A DNA stretch of 64,000 nt. Origin: Chionoecetes opilio (lineage: Eukaryota; Arthropoda; Malacostraca; Decapoda; Majidae). The DNA is taken from the NCBI GenBank assembly GCA_016584305.1, contig JACEEZ010009403.1:1-64000 (forward strand), read 5' to 3'. Made by a program: the position numbers and the translations under genes. Positions 51,790 to 64,000 of the stretch are shown here, one piece after another; within the stretch, counting starts at the first letter, position 1, and each line of letters opens with the position of its first letter. Under the pieces are notes generated by a model. The model was given only the letters and a program-made list of their open reading frames with translations, searched no databases and was not told where the DNA came from.

Positions 51790-53447
51790 GTAGAGAGTTG
51801 CTGAGGAACCAAGGGGTGTTGTGTGAGGCGCAGCACAGCACAGCACACCCACCGCTGTGCCACGGTAGCGAGTGGCCACCACTGCCCCTGTGGCACAGCA
51901 CCTGTCATCTGCAGAAGGAAAGCAATGCGTATGAGAAGACAGACATTCAATTTAGTCATAAGAGTTATGCGTTTATGGAGACATCTGCCTGTGTGAGTGT
52001 GTGTGAGCATGTCTGCGTGCATGTGATTGTGTAAGTTAAGGTTTATCTTTTCATATTGACAACCCGTTTAAAAATTTGTTCTTTGTTAAGTCAAAAATGT
52101 GTTATGGGACGTCCCGTACAACAAAAAGTGTTTGGTGGGATGCTGCCCAGTATTGGGTTTTGTGTTGATTTGGGTTGTGCTGCATTGCTTTCCCAGGATG
52201 GAGCCGTCATCGAAATTGAATTTATTTTCATTAACATATAGAATGATTATCATAATTTTATATGGTGTCATGATTAATTTTAGAAAGAGAGAGAGAGAGA
52301 TAAATGCACTGATTCGGAATAACATGCTGGAACTCAAATATTCAGCATGACTCACATATTCTCCATTCCTGCCTTGCTTTAAAGCATTTTCTGATGATGT
52401 GTTGATAATGCTGTACAAACTTAATGCTTTCCCAAACATGTGCGCGAGGCACCCTGTCAGGGGGTGTGGGAGCACAACCCTGGCCGGCCGTGGCTGCAGG
52501 GGGACAAACATGCCTGCCACCTCCCCAAAACACTGACAGGAGGAATATGTAAATCATGTATCGTACTACAACAAGGATAAGCTATTTTTTTAGTATAAAG
52601 TCTATGTAAAGGAGTAAGTTGTATCATACATAAGGAATTGGCAATAATGAGGTTGCTACCCTATAGACCGTGAGATGCACTATTTTGGTAGAGAGAAAGA
52701 GTGAGTGTGTTAAGTGTAAGGCAGCAAGGTAACAGCAATCAGTGTGTGTGCCACGGAGGAGTCATCTTTTACTTGTACTTTATTTATCTCCACTTGCTTT
52801 TTACTTTATTGCACAAAATGATAGTATTCAAGTCATTGTTTGGCTGGACATTTTTCCTTTAGGGTTTTTACTGGGTGTGTATATATCAGATTACTTGTGC
52901 TGCTATAATAATTGACCCAAACAATAAGCAGATGGATTTCCTTGGGTTGAGGTTCCCGTCACCCTCGCATCACATTAAAACACCTGCGTTGCATGAGTGG
53001 GTAAGTGACACGGTTTTATAGGTGTCTTTTTCTGACGTTGCATGAAAGACCCCACTGGGACCATTTTTACTGCCTGTCGTAGTTCAGAAATGTCTTGGGA
53101 ACAACAGGGTCTGTACTCAGTGTATCGGGCCAACCATGTGTTTGTTGTGTTGCCATTAGTAAAGCTCTCAACTGATATTTGTAGGGGTAGAAATTCTCTC
53201 GTTTCAGAGTGGAATGTGTGTCGTCGGAGACTGTGTGTGCTTGCATTCTATGGCCTCTGTCTCAGCATGTCACCCTCATCAAACAAAAAAGGTTTCTCTC
53301 GTTGCTTTGCCACATTGAATTTGCACAGTTTTCTGTACACACATCATTTCTTTTGATAGCATTGTGTAAGTGTTTTGGTCCATGCAGCAAAAAATTACAT
53401 TGTCACTCCTGAATCTTGTCCTCATGCAGACCCATCCTTCTCAGTCT
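51790..53447 (+). other. Rab35 downstream / 3' UTR region
   Basis: No other gene is recognised. Short frames here have no recognisable domains. I cannot place the polyadenylation site. Confidence 0.4.
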
Positions 53448-53630
53448 AGCCCGTCAGGGTGGCAAGGTTGGTAGAGACGTGAGTTCGCAATGTGCAGCGT
53501 CCCTGTGCATTCGGTCAGCGGTTCGAGTCCGCCTAGTTCGTGCTGACGTGGCGGCGCTTTGTATAGTCAATAACCTTGTAGTTGGTACTTGCAAAGTGTC
53601 TAGATAGGATGAAAATCTTATCTTATCTTA
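53448..53630 (+). mobile_element. tRNA-derived SINE (family 2), full length
   Basis: 183 bp flanked by the duplication TCTCAGTCT (53439-53447 and 53631-53639). The head has a Pol III A box (TGGCAAGGTTGG, 53460) and B box (GGTTCGAGTCC, 53520-53530). The tail is a CTTAT repeat. A second, 5'-truncated copy is nested in the MITE at 60421. Confidence 0.92.
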
Positions 53631-53639
53631 TCTCAGTCT

Positions 53640-55085
53640 CTACATCTTACCTTCCATAAAGACATATCAGGTATATTCAATAAGTTCTCCCTATACCAGT
53701 TTCCTTAAAGAATTGATTAAAGGAAATTTCAAAGGTATCCATCGTGGCGAGGACTTGGAGCCTTTACTATTTCCCCACCCTATCCATGCCAAGATTGAAT
53801 ATTCATCTATTTTCCCATTTTCCAGCTGTTTTTGCAGTGTTCCTTACTCTCTGTGCACAACCCAACAGTGTCTTCTCACTCATGACCTGAACAATGAAGA
53901 AAGACAAGATAAACTGACTTGGAAATTAGAAATCAAGCCTAGGTGAAGGGAGGTCAGTCACCATTGTTTTTTGAGGATATACAAATTATACATACACAGA
54001 ATATCACACACATTCAGAATCCCCCCCCCCCCCCCCACCCCTTTTATATTGATTAGTATGCCTCTGTATTTAGGAACATTGTACCTCATTGTGGCATATG
54101 TTTTTGTTGATCCCCGTAGCTATATTTCAGAAAGTGTCCCCATTGAGTGTTTGAAGTGTCTTGTATGCACCACCCTTGCACACACAATACATGGAGGAAG
54201 TGTTGTACAGTAGAGGTAGTCATTCACCCAACCGGTAACTTGACTCTGCATACATCACTGAATTGTAGTTGTCAGTTTCATCATTATTCCCGTGATACTT
54301 CTATACATTGACATTTGTGGATATTAGGAGAAAAGACGTTTTAGATCTCTGGTTTACTATATGTTCCTGCATGTGTGTGTAAGTGCGTGAGTGCCTGTGT
54401 ACGTGTGTGTGTCTGCCTATTAGAAAGAGAGGTAAACTGATGAGCAGGTCGCCTCTCCACAGTTATCAGCTCAAATACTCAGTTGAAATGTAGATTGAAT
54501 GTTAGTACCTTATGGTTATTTTCCAGCCCGCCATATTTGTTTTCTGTAAGTTCAACCAAGAGTAGCAGTTAGAACAGTGTAGAGAGAGCTTAGAACTAAC
54601 CTTACATATCGCTACCAATTGGCACATTATGCAAGTAACTAGAGTTATAGTCATTTGTGGCATTGACGGCTACTGGCGAAGACGACGCATAAGCCAGGCG
54701 GTGCCAGTCCTGCCTGGATGACCCTATAAAGACCGCCATGTAAAGATGACCTTATTAGTATGCCTTGTGAAGCAGCCACAACCACCATTGCAAGGGAGGG
54801 TAAACAGTAGCGTGTTTCAGGAGGTGTGACAAAGAAGATTGAATACAGACCTAACATCTGATCAGCTCGGAAGATAGTCCAGGATTTCCTTGTGTCAATT
54901 TTTTCCTCGGGGGCAAAATTGCTGATCTCAATTTTTTGAGATTGTATCGTAGTCACATTGGGAATATTTTGGGAATTGTTCCCTTGTGTGCCACCTTATA
55001 TTTTTGCCATGGCAAACTACCTCTTCCTCTTTTTCAATGGGATGTTAGGAGCTTCATCACAACCTAAACTAGGCACAGGAGAAAC
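53640..55085. other. Non-coding region, nothing recognised
   Basis: Includes a C run near 54011-54024 and a few GTGT words. Short frames show no domain. Confidence 0.5.
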
Positions 55086-55458
55086 TACAGGTTGAAGTTC
55101 CCAAACTCGGCAACCTCGGGACCAGCGCCGAGCCGAGTAATGGAATTTTCTGACTTTTAGAACGTAGATATATTAAGGGGAAAAAAGCTTGAAAATCACA
55201 TGAAAAAAATTGAAGAATTAGTACACACACAAAATAACAGTGTACACAACTCTACAGTCACAACACCACTGAACAATAACAACAAACAAATTGGCGGGAG
55301 AAACCAAGCGGCCTAGTGTGGTGGCACCTAGTGGCCGACCCGGCAACTACGCGCCGTGTTTTGGGTGTTCTGCCGTGTTTTGGAAAATCCGGAATCATAG
55401 CCGAGTTTTGGGTGTTGCCGAGTCTTGGGATGCCGAGTCTTGGGAGCTTCAACCTGTA
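55086..55458. mobile_element. CAGGTTGAAG-ended MITE (mariner/pogo-like)
   Basis: 373 bp bounded by TA on both sides. The ends are inverted: TACAGGTTGAAGTTCCCAAA on the left, TTGGGAGCTTCAACCTGTA on the right. Subterminal CTCGGCA/GCCGAG words are repeated on both sides. No transposase. Confidence 0.85.
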
Positions 55459-56218
55459 ATTATTTTAATCTTCATATTCATATTTTGGGTTCAATTTTTT
55501 TTGCCAAAATCTGATATAGCACATCAAAATCTCACACCTCTTATGCTTTGTTGTATGTCTGATGCCTCATTATCAGTAAAGCTTCCAGGTATTACAATTG
55601 CAAGATTTATTCACGTGTAAGCTAGAGATTCTTCATTTGTGTAAATTTTAAAAGTGTCAAGCCCTCCAAATGTCGTGATACTGCAATCTGGTCCCTAAAA
55701 GAATTCTAGCCAGTTAAGAGTTAAAGTTTACTGTAGGTTTTTAAGCTGAAGATTGTTTGTTGTGGTGAATGGAAGTTACTGCTGCATGAGTGGGTGGTAT
55801 TATCCTCCATAGGAAGCTAATATCTAGATGGAAATGTTCAATCTTAAACCAAGACAGTTATTGAAGTGTTCCCTTGATGCATGGCCCTCTAAGTATGGCT
55901 GAAGTATCTTTTTGAAAGTCAAGTCTGCGAGGATACCAAATCCCCTCTCTACAAAAGATAGATGGGTAAATGTCAATGGAAAGGAACTAATTCGTAAAAT
56001 AGAAAATAGGTTACACAGTAAGATGGGCCACGTGGACACTAGGCAGCCTGGCAGGCCTCACAGCTTGTCAGGACCCACACACTCCCTCTATGTACTGCTA
56101 CCAAGTACTCACCCATTATCATTATCATCACCAGGCTATTTCTGCTTGGTGATTGAATGACAGCAGTATGTTTGTAGAATATATCTTTTTTATGTTTAGA
56201 TATAATATATAATTCAAT
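55459..56218. other. Non-coding region, nothing recognised
   Basis: No repeat, element end or credible coding block seen. Confidence 0.5.
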
Positions 56219-56400
56219 AGGAACATAAGGAAGCTACAAGAGGCCAGTAGGTCAGGGTCTACACGTGGTAGATCCTGTGATACATATACATTACCTACAT
56301 CTACGGTCTACCTTTCATCCCTATCCATAAATTTGTCAAGTCTTCTCTTAAAACCCCTGATCTGCTCTGCAATAACAACTCAATAACTTAGTCTACTAAT
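56219..56400 (-). mobile_element. 3' end of the CR1-like LINE (minus strand)
   Basis: GGAACATAAGGAAGCTACAA and TACACGTGGTAGATCCTGT are the complement of the 3' end at 26640-26700 (GTAGCTTCCTTATTTCC, ACTACCACGTGTA). It extends into TCCATAAATTTGTCAAG, matching the end of the coding part there. Heavily 5'-truncated. Confidence 0.8.
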
Positions 56401-56459
56401 CATCAAAAGTGTATTGTAAACATTCGGGGAGTGTAAGTGTTGAGTTTGCAGGATGTGAA

Positions 56460-57420
56460 ATGAATTTTGTGAAAACTTTCACTTGTGATCCTAACTTAAC
56501 ATGCTCAAAGGACCATCAGCAATGATTCTGTGGGTCCGCTTGGCTCGTATAGTTGATGGTAGATGTGATTTACATTGATGAACCTTGAGGAACGTTCATT
56601 CTCGGCAGTTGTGTGTTGTTTGCATATTGATGATACAAACTGGAGGCTCCTTGTCCTTGTGGTGCTTCTGCCATCAGTAAGAATCCTTTGAGGCAGCGAC
56701 AAAGCTAGTGATGGTTGATTGCAACATTGCTGCCTTTACCTTGGCAAGTCTCATGGTGCTGCTGAAGATGTTCTTTATACACTGCCACTTATCATTAATG
56801 GGCTCATGAGTACCTGTAGCTGAACACATGCTTGCGGAGTGAGGCAGCTTTCCAAGGTTTAGAAGCTGAATAGGGTCTTGAGGGTCAAGATAGATCAAAG
56901 TGGGTCACTAAAAGAGGCCTTCTCAACCCTCTTGCTGGCAAGCACCAGAAAGCATGCAGCAGCCTTTGCTTGCACAAAGTTGAAAAGTTATGTTTGCTTG
57001 AGCTGCTGGTATTGAATTAGCAGGAGGAGCTGACGTTTTTGCTTATGTGTCGTCAAGTCTGCAAAGTTGGATCTGTCTTCTGATGAAGATTGTCTGGTCT
57101 TCTCCGTCCGGTTTGGAGTGTTGCTCCTCCTTGCATGCAAATCCTTGGTGCAGTTTACAATTACATCTACTTGGCCTCCATGAAAGGAGAGAAGATGCTT
57201 CTTGGCATTTGGTGGTGGTCTCTTGTCAGCTTTCCTGGTCCTTACTCCTGCACTCACAGATTGTTTACGTCGCATGTCTTTGTGGTCTAGAATCATTTTG
57301 TCTCAGAGTTTTATTGCATATTTCCTTCGTCCTCACTGCTGAAAAAGTAACATCAGCTCGTTATTCTGCTCGTCAATGAAATATCAAGCTACATCAACAA
57401 TGATCAAAGTCGTGTTTCCT
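56460..57420 (-). other. Unrecognised region with overlapping short frames
   Basis: The base composition is more balanced than in surrounding DNA, and the minus strand has consecutive short frames: 57296-56988, starting MILDHKDMRRKQSVSAGVRT, then 56898-56674 and 56702-56505. Stops separate them. The plus strand has a comparable frame at 57047-57379. This could be a decayed coding exon or transposase, or 3' UTR of Rab35. I recognise no domain. Confidence 0.2.
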
Positions 57421-57908
57421 CGGGGATCTGGGAGAAAGTGACGGGATGCATAAATGTTACCACATCACTAAATTCAGAGCAACAAATGTTTGCTCACCGT
57501 TCTGAATCACCACCGCAATACTTGGCTCCCTAACAAATGAACCTTAGCACTAGTAACTCATTGCATAGTTACTCCTTTGATGGCCTCTGCACAAAATAGT
57601 TCTTTTTCAAGGTTGTTATGGGCTTGCAGGTCTGCTCCGTACAGACACACGGCCATTCCCAACACGATTTTTTTTTTTTTTTTTTTTATTATCTAAGAGT
57701 AAACTCCATATTTGTGTTGTGTTTGCATCTGTAACTGTAGTGTTTATTAATCTCTTGCATGTGTGTATATCATTCATATCTGATTTATAAAGCATGTTCT
57801 ATATTACGCATCTTGAGCAATGACTTTCTTGCACTATACTGCCGTGACACACACCAGCTCAACCCAACATATGCAACACATTTATATCACACTATCAAAG
57901 GCTTCAAG

Positions 57909-57942
<34 letters not shown>

Positions 57943-59563
57943 CATTATGCAGTAGTTTTTTTTATTATATTGTTATTATTTCTTCGTGGTATCATTATTT
58001 ATGCGCCACGCTGCACGTTTAGAAAAAGACTATGTATGAAATTGTTTTTTCTTCCATTTATTTATCATTTATTTCTTTGTTTATTTTTGCCATTGCCTAT
58101 AATACTTACATCAGTTTAAGGAAGCATTTAAGTCTTAGCTGCATTGCCAACTTTTTATGATTGCCTTGAACTCGGGAACAGTAGCATCAATTTCTTTGCC
58201 TTATTTTAATTTAAACCTCTGCTTGCCTTCTCCCCCTCGGTGTGTGTGTGATAGCTTGAAGACCACTCACTGCATCTCTATCTTCCCCTGTATTTGGTCG
58301 CATACATCATCTTCACTGTCTGTATAGGGTAGGGTTTTAAGGAGCATAATACAGTGAGTGGTTATTATCCATCTTACAAATCAGAAATTGTAGAGATCAT
58401 CCCTATCTACAAACACTACAAAAGTTTGCATGTCAAGGGCTGCTGCTCTTGCTTTTCATTTATTAAACAGTATAATTAGCAGTATGTAGATTGGCAGTTC
58501 CTAGGCAGAATGCACCATGGATACCAAATAGTTGGTGTTGGTGATGGGTGGAATTTGGTCCCAATAACATAACTGTACAAGATCCAAGAGTGGTGTGCAT
58601 CAAGTCTTCCCCGTGTGTGTGTGTGTGTGTGTGTGTAGTGTATGACAAATTATTTAGTTTTAGGGAACTTTTCACTATACGTGCTTTTATTCATCAAAAC
58701 TGCATAGCATAACCTAACGTTTTTTTTTCTTATTTTATCTTCTTCCTGGGTAAACTTATATCAGGCCACAGATTTTTTACCCGTTAAAGCTTATATAGAT
58801 TGCATGCACTTTTATATGTTAATTTAAAAACTGTCCTTTTATGTACAAGGAGTGGCGGAATGCTTGTGAACAGCATGAGTGTTTATCATTTAAAACAATG
58901 TATTATCCTAACAGTGAATCAGTGTAATGTCTTTGTGTTGATTGTTGAATACTAAATGAGGTTAATATTTGCTTCATTAATTTATGACGGAAATTTGAAG
59001 GAAGGAAGGAAGCCATTTGCATTAGTGTTAGTACCTTAGTCATTGATTTTGTTAACTTGGAATATTTTTCTTTTATAATTGAAATAATAACATGTCTTAT
59101 ATTCTTTGTGTTGAATTTTGCACCAGCAAGATCTGTTCAACACCTGAAGGGAAATATGGAAATTCAGCCAAATCCTGAACAACTACCCATGTTTTTATTT
59201 AATTAGAATGTATTCAGGCTTGTGAAGAAAGTTAGCCACCACACACACCATGAGTGAATATCACACATACATACATACATGCATACATACATACATACAT
59301 ACATACATACATACATTGCAGTCAGCGTGGTGCGGCCAGACATGCTGTGTTTTTGTTTGTTGTTTATTGTATTGCTTTGTATCCTGTGTTGGTGTCTGTT
59401 TATGTCTGTCTGTCACTCCTTGTCTGAGGAACCCAAGACTCCCTCTTTTAAAATGCAAGTCAGGGACGATCAGGGAGATGCAGTTATGGTGGCCTTTTTT
59501 TTTTCTCTATTAAAAAAAGCTAGAATATTTACATCTATTTCAGCTTCATTCCAGTGTGATTAT

Positions 59564-59596
<33 letters not shown>

Positions 59597-59762
59597 TATA
59601 CTCAAGAATAACTTAAGTACCATAATTCTAATGAACTTTTAAGTAGTACTCCACCAAGATATGTAAGGAAAGCTTATGATGTTTGGATGATTTCTATGCT
59701 TTAAAAAATATGGACTTCCATGTTCATTAATATTGACTCCCCTATGCTCTGTCACACACACA

Positions 59763-59804
<42 letters not shown>

Positions 59805-60420
59805 TAGAATATATTAGTTAGAAGTTAGACCCAGGTGATGAATTATATTATCATTCAACAATTAAACAAATATCTTTTTATTAGAATCTAGTAGTGAAAA
59901 ATCCCATGCTCTGTGAAATATTCTATACGTAATTGTTGATTTGAAACAAAATATATTGATGTTTACAAAATTAGTGTGAATAGAATGTGAGCATATTTTT
60001 TGTATAGAAATATCCATATATAGTAGACACATATATATTTCAGAATCCCGTGACCGTTGCATTCCGTGTTTATGGTCTGTGTTTTCAGCTCTATTTCAGC
60101 TGTTATTCCAGTGGCCCCTCCATTACTGTATTCCTCATCATTGCCATTGACTGTTAAGTAATAGATCTCCACATGAACACACACACGTACACACAAACCC
60201 AGTAGTGTAAAGGATCATTCAGACTGTGTTTCAACTTTCACCACGATGCATTATGATAACCTTTGTGTACCAGGAGTCTTTACTGCAATATTCCCTTCAG
60301 CTGTAGTTACTCGCAAAGCAACAGATACTTTGTTACTTGATCCGTATCTGTTACTTTGGCTACTCGTATCATGATTCTGTCCGGCTCTTCAAATGTTCCC
60401 ACGGATCCCCCCGGTCATTG
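57421..60420. other. Non-coding region with several microsatellites
   Basis: Poly-T at 57667-57687, (TTA)n near 57910-57980, (GT)n at 58613-58637, (CATA)n at 59262-59316, poly-T at 59567-59594, (CA)n at 59754-59803. No gene recognised. Confidence 0.6.
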
Positions 60421-60737
60421 TTAACCCCTTCACGCCCAGATCTTTCCTTTGCTATAAAAATTGTCTGTTAGCCATAAAATAACAAAAAGTAACTGAATAT
60501 ACCAAATTAGTTAAGTGGCCACAGATACTAAACAGGTCATATCTATAAAATGTTGCTTATATTCACTATAAAATTATATTCGTGCTGACGTGGTGGCGCT
60601 TTGTATAGTCAATAACCTTGTAGTTGGTACTTGCAAAGTGTCTAGATAGGATGAAAATCTTATCTTATCACTACAAAATTGTCTAATGGTATACCCAAAT
60701 TACAAAGGAAATTACGTGCTGGGTCTGAAGGGGTTAA
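60421..60737. mobile_element. TTAA-type MITE, copy 5, with a SINE inserted
   Basis: Perfect TTAA at both ends and ends AACCCCTTCACGCCCAGATC / CTGGGTCTGAAGGGGTTAA. The interior is interrupted at 60576-60668 by a SINE, and flanking MITE sequence resumes as in other copies (GTCTAATGGTA). Confidence 0.92.
60576..60668 (+). mobile_element. SINE family 2, 5'-truncated, nested in a MITE
   Basis: Matches the 3' half of 53448-53630 (TTCGTGCTGACGTGGTGGCG ... CTTATCTTAT). It is flanked by CACTATAAAATT (60564-60575) and CACTACAAAATT (60669-60680), a 12-bp duplication of MITE sequence with one change. Confidence 0.9.
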
Positions 60738-60950
60738 CCTCTACAGATCTTTCAAGGGCCAATTACATATATTAAATTATTATAATAGATATGTTTCCAT
60801 CGCCTCAGCCGTTGTCCATGGCTAAGATTAAGAACCCGGTACCCAGTCGTTCTATAGTTCGTTGCCATCCCTACAGTGGACTTTTGTATTTTTTCTAGGA
60901 GTGCATTGCTAAGGGCAGGGCTAGGCTGTGCTGGGGGGAAAGGTGGTGAC

Positions 60951-61323
60951 TATAGTCTATTTTTTGTATTATGGTCAAAATGCAGTAAGGAAGCCACGCC
61001 CCCTGCCTGCCCTTCTATTCTACGGGGCAGCTGATTGGTGCATTCCTCGTATCATCACTACCAATCACAGTATCTTCACTACTTAACAACGGCGTGACCA
61101 CTGGACAGAGCAATCTTCACTACAGAGGGATTTTTGATTTTGTCACCCTCTGTAGTGAAGATGTCTAACCCAGTGGTCACGCCGCTGTTAAGTAGTGAAG
61201 ATACTGTGATTGGTAGTGATGATACGAGGAATGCACCAATCAGCTGCCCCGTAGAATAGAAGGGCAGGCAGGGGGCGTGGCTTCCTTACTGCATTTTGAC
61301 CATAATAAAAAAAATAGACTATA
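60951..61323. repeat. Hairpin: ~180-bp arms, ~14-bp loop
   Basis: Arms 60951-61130 and 61145-61323 are reverse complements (outer TATAGTCTATTTTTTGTATT, inner CTTCACTACAGAGGG). Near perfect, with a few one-base indels and a short mismatch near 61110. Likely a foldback transposon or inverted duplication. Non-coding. Confidence 0.9.
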
Positions 61324-61481
61324 AATCTGATATTATATACGTAATGACTAGGTTGATGTGTCCCATTGTATTGCAGTAAGTCACAAGGTTTGTACATGAT
61401 GTAAATAGTCATATGTAATCCACGACTCTTATTTGATCCTGACTGTATGTTTTAAGTGGTGTAGTGCAGTTTGATTCTCTC

Positions 61482-61844
<363 letters not shown>

Positions 61845-62180
61845 TTTTTCCAAAACTTCTGATTCTCATGCCATCAGCAACATGGCATTAAAAACATAAG
61901 ACGCTAAACGCAAATATAAACAAACATTCGCGGGCAAACATTTCAAGGGTAATCAAAGGGTCTAAAGCATTATGACCACGTGGCTAAATAATTACTAGCA
62001 CATGTAAAGACAACTGCCAAATACAGGGTTCATACATACGAGTGCAGCTGCTTCTGACACGTTCATTGGCTCTGATCTCTTACAAACTGTTCACTATCAT
62101 AGTAGAGGAGTGTTTCTTAACCTGTTATATATATCATAGTAGAGGAGTGTCATATATATTTATTATGTCATAGAGCAGAC

Positions 62181-62284
62181 CATAGACCACTATATCTCTG
62201 GACTGTTCACGCGACAATGTTTTGAAATTGCAAGCTGCATCGCGGCCTGCGGCCCGCCCGACAAAGAGATATAGTGGTCTATGG
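62181..62284. repeat. Inverted repeat, 19-20-bp arms
   Basis: CATAGACCACTATATCTCT pairs with AGAGATATAGTGGTCTATG. The loop contains CTGCATCGCGGCCTGCGGCC, GC-rich in AT-rich surroundings. Confidence 0.85.
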
Positions 62285-62288
62285 ACTA

Positions 62289-63037
62289 TCATATAGACTG
62301 GTTTATCAGTATATATGATATACTATAATCTTCATAAATGTTTGTTCTATAATATCAAATAAAAAACAGTAAAACACGACTAAAGAAATGCCATTACGAG
62401 ACTGAAGAAATATGCATGAACTTAATCTCTGAATGAACATTCATTTCAACTTCGCCATTTGAAACTTTGCGAGTCAACTTTTATCATGAAGGGTATCAAT
62501 AGAAGCGCAATTTTATTAGCTTTCCATTGATATATTTAGTTTTCTGATAAATGAATTAGGAACCATGCATAAATTAGCGTTAAATAAATAAATAAAATCA
62601 ATCTGGTAATGTTCCCGATTGATGATGTTATTTATTTACTTATATATTTCGTTTTCTGATAAATGAATTAGCACCATGTATAAATTAGCAGTTAACTAAA
62701 TAAATAACCATCAATCTGGAAAATTACCCGATTGATGATTTTATTTATTTAGTTAACGCTAATTTATGCATGGTGGTAATTCATTTATCAGAAAACGAAA
62801 TACATCAATGGAAAGCTAATAAAATTGCACTTCTATTGATACCCTTCATGATAAAAGTTGACTCGCAAAGTTTTAAATGCGAAGAGTTGAAGTGAATATT
62901 AAGTTCATGCATATTTCTTCAGAGTCGTAATGGCATTTCTTTAGCGTGTTTTACTGTTTTTTATTTGATGATATTATAGAACACATTTACGAAGATTACA
63001 GTATATCATATATACATACTGATAAACCAGTCTTTAT
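62289..63037. repeat. Foldback element, ~310-bp arms with rearranged centre
   Basis: The left arm from 62289 (ATAGACTGGTTTATCAGTAT) pairs with the right arm ending at about 63037 (ATACTGATAAACCAGTCT). The centre holds three related blocks with TTTTCTGATAAATGAATTA and CCCGATTGATGAT, one inverted, so a tandem duplication happened inside the hairpin. Non-coding. Confidence 0.85.
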
Positions 63038-63042
63038 GATTC

Positions 63043-63077
<35 letters not shown>

Positions 63078-63164
63078 TCCGAGAGCCCCTCCGACTTCAG
63101 GCCCTTGTGCAACAGGCCGATATTCCGTGCGCAGTCCAGATTTGCAGTGGTCTATGAGCAGACA

Positions 63165-63300
63165 TATCATAGTAGAGCAGTGTTTCTTAACCTTTTTACT
63201 ACCACGCCCCCTTTAGTAGTTGGTTCTTACTCCCATGCCCCCCTTCACTTCACCACCAAGATATTCCAACATGATCAGAGAGATTCAAAGAAAAATGAAA
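63165..63300. mobile_element. hAT-like element end (fragment)
   Basis: AGCAGTGTTTCTTAACCTTT followed by ACCACGCCCCCTTTAG resembles hAT ends of the CAGTG(T/G)TTCTCAACC type. A related AGGAGTGTTTCTTAACCTG is at 62106. The partner end is not identified. Confidence 0.4.
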
Positions 63301-63344
63301 AATGCGTATTTTTAGCACTGACACATGATTATTTATTAGCAATT

Positions 63345-64000
63345 TAGCACCTTGCATGTACCCAGTTGTTCACGGTGGACCCTCCAACTGAGCAGCTTCA
63401 CACCACTGGGTTACAGGCAGTGGATGCCGATCCTCCCATTGACGAAACTGCACCCTCTCTTGACGAAGTCAGAGAGGCTGTAGCAAAGTGAGGGGTGGAA
63501 AGGCAGCTGGTGTTTGTAACATCAGTGCGGAGCTCCTCAAAGCTGGGGGTGATCCACGGGTTGCATGCTGTCCTGACTGCCGTGTGGCAATCAGGTACCA
63601 TTCCTCCTGACTGGAAAAGGGGGCTGGTCGTCCCTATATGGAAAGGGAAAGTGGACCGTCAGGACTGCAACAATTACCGTGGTATTACACTGTTCAGCGT
63701 GCCAGGCAAGGTGCTTGCCCATCTATTGCTGACACGGATCCGCAGTCATCTGCTGAAGCATCAGAGACCTCAGCAGTCTGGGTTCACGCCTGGTAAGTCA
63801 ACAATGGACCGTATCCTAGCGCTTCGTGTCCTGGTGGAACACCGACGTGAGTTTCGACAGGGGATGCTTGCAGCCTATGTTGATCTCAAGAAGACGTTTG
63901 ACTCAGTGTTTCGTGAGTCACTCTGGAATCTTCTGCGACTTCGCGGGATTCCTGCAAGGACTATTGGTTTGTTAAACTGGTCTATTCTGGGACTGAGAGT
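63345..64000 (+). mobile_element. LINE fragment: reverse transcriptase N-terminal part, runs off the window
   Basis: Broken frames encode PSLDEVREAVAK then GGKAAGVCNISAELLKAG, HAVLTAVWQSGTIPPDWKRG, KGKVDRQDCNNYRGITLFSV, PQQSGFTPGKSTMDRILALR and the motif A region AAYVDLKKTFDSVFRESLW. Frame changes lie near 63491, 63550 and 63966, and the alanine normal before FDSV is Thr. The last bases (ATTCTGGGACTGAGAGT) are the first bases of the truncated LINE at 36148, so the element continues outside with the same family sequence. Confidence 0.9.

Noticed and set aside
53450..53535. tRNA gene
   Set aside because: A and B boxes are present, but no acceptor stem closes, the sequence continues into a CTTAT-tailed body, and target duplications flank it. 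It is a SINE.
54651..54956. 101-aa minus-strand frame
   Set aside because: No domain, no splice context and no neighbouring coding blocks.

Overview
This is eukaryotic genomic DNA, most likely from a decapod crustacean. The evidence is an arthropod-type Rab35 gene with GT-AG introns, very dense (CT)n, (CA)n, (TAG)n and ATAC-type microsatellites, RTE/CR1-like LINE fragments, tRNA-derived SINEs, and many small DNA transposons. The species assignment is inference; no search was possible. Coding sequence is sparse, and most open reading frames here are translations of simple repeats.

Layout. Positions 1-12402 hold two tandem copies of a unit of about 6.1 kb, separated by a junction that contains the only ambiguous base in the window (N at 6150). 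Each unit carries a gene (gene A) for an extremely charged Glu/Arg/Lys coiled-coil or single-alpha-helix protein, and the presumed 5' exon of a sister gene (gene B). Gene A is broken in the left copy (1620-2572) and intact in the right copy (7794-8756). The coding exon of gene B exists once (12451-13209). A and B share N- and C-terminal blocks and differ in helix length. I do not recognise the family.

Positions 13.7-14.3 kb hold a LINE 3' end. Positions 15403-18503 on the minus strand hold a complete four-exon gene for a Ly6/uPAR three-finger protein of 167 aa, with a signal peptide, ten cysteines and a GPI-anchor tail. A minisatellite grown from its stop-codon region lies next to it. Positions 19-31 kb form a gene-free zone of long inverted repeats (arms of about 180, 129, 276 and about 1450 bp), a TTAA-flanked transposon, a hAT-type MITE with a perfect 8-bp target duplication, and a CR1-like LINE fragment.

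Positions 34907-51631 hold Rab35 (five coding exons, 201 aa, ends in CC). Its 10-kb first intron is filled with transposons: an RT fragment, a pogo/Tigger element with nested SINE and MITE, and a 1.58-kb, 38-bp-unit minisatellite that runs to 21 bp upstream of exon 2. Introns 2 and 3 carry further MITEs and (CT)n tracts. Downstream, 51.8-64 kb is mostly non-coding, with SINEs, MITEs, two foldback elements, and at the right edge another LINE of the same family as the one in Rab35 intron 1.

The best candidates for something undescribed are the tandem charged-helix gene family, with an antisense fragment of its own exon inside the presumed gene B intron, and a TTAA-flanked MITE family with five copies in the window, one carrying a nested SINE. 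Two features may be assembly artefacts: the N-containing tandem duplication and the 2.9-kb palindrome whose right arm is degraded.
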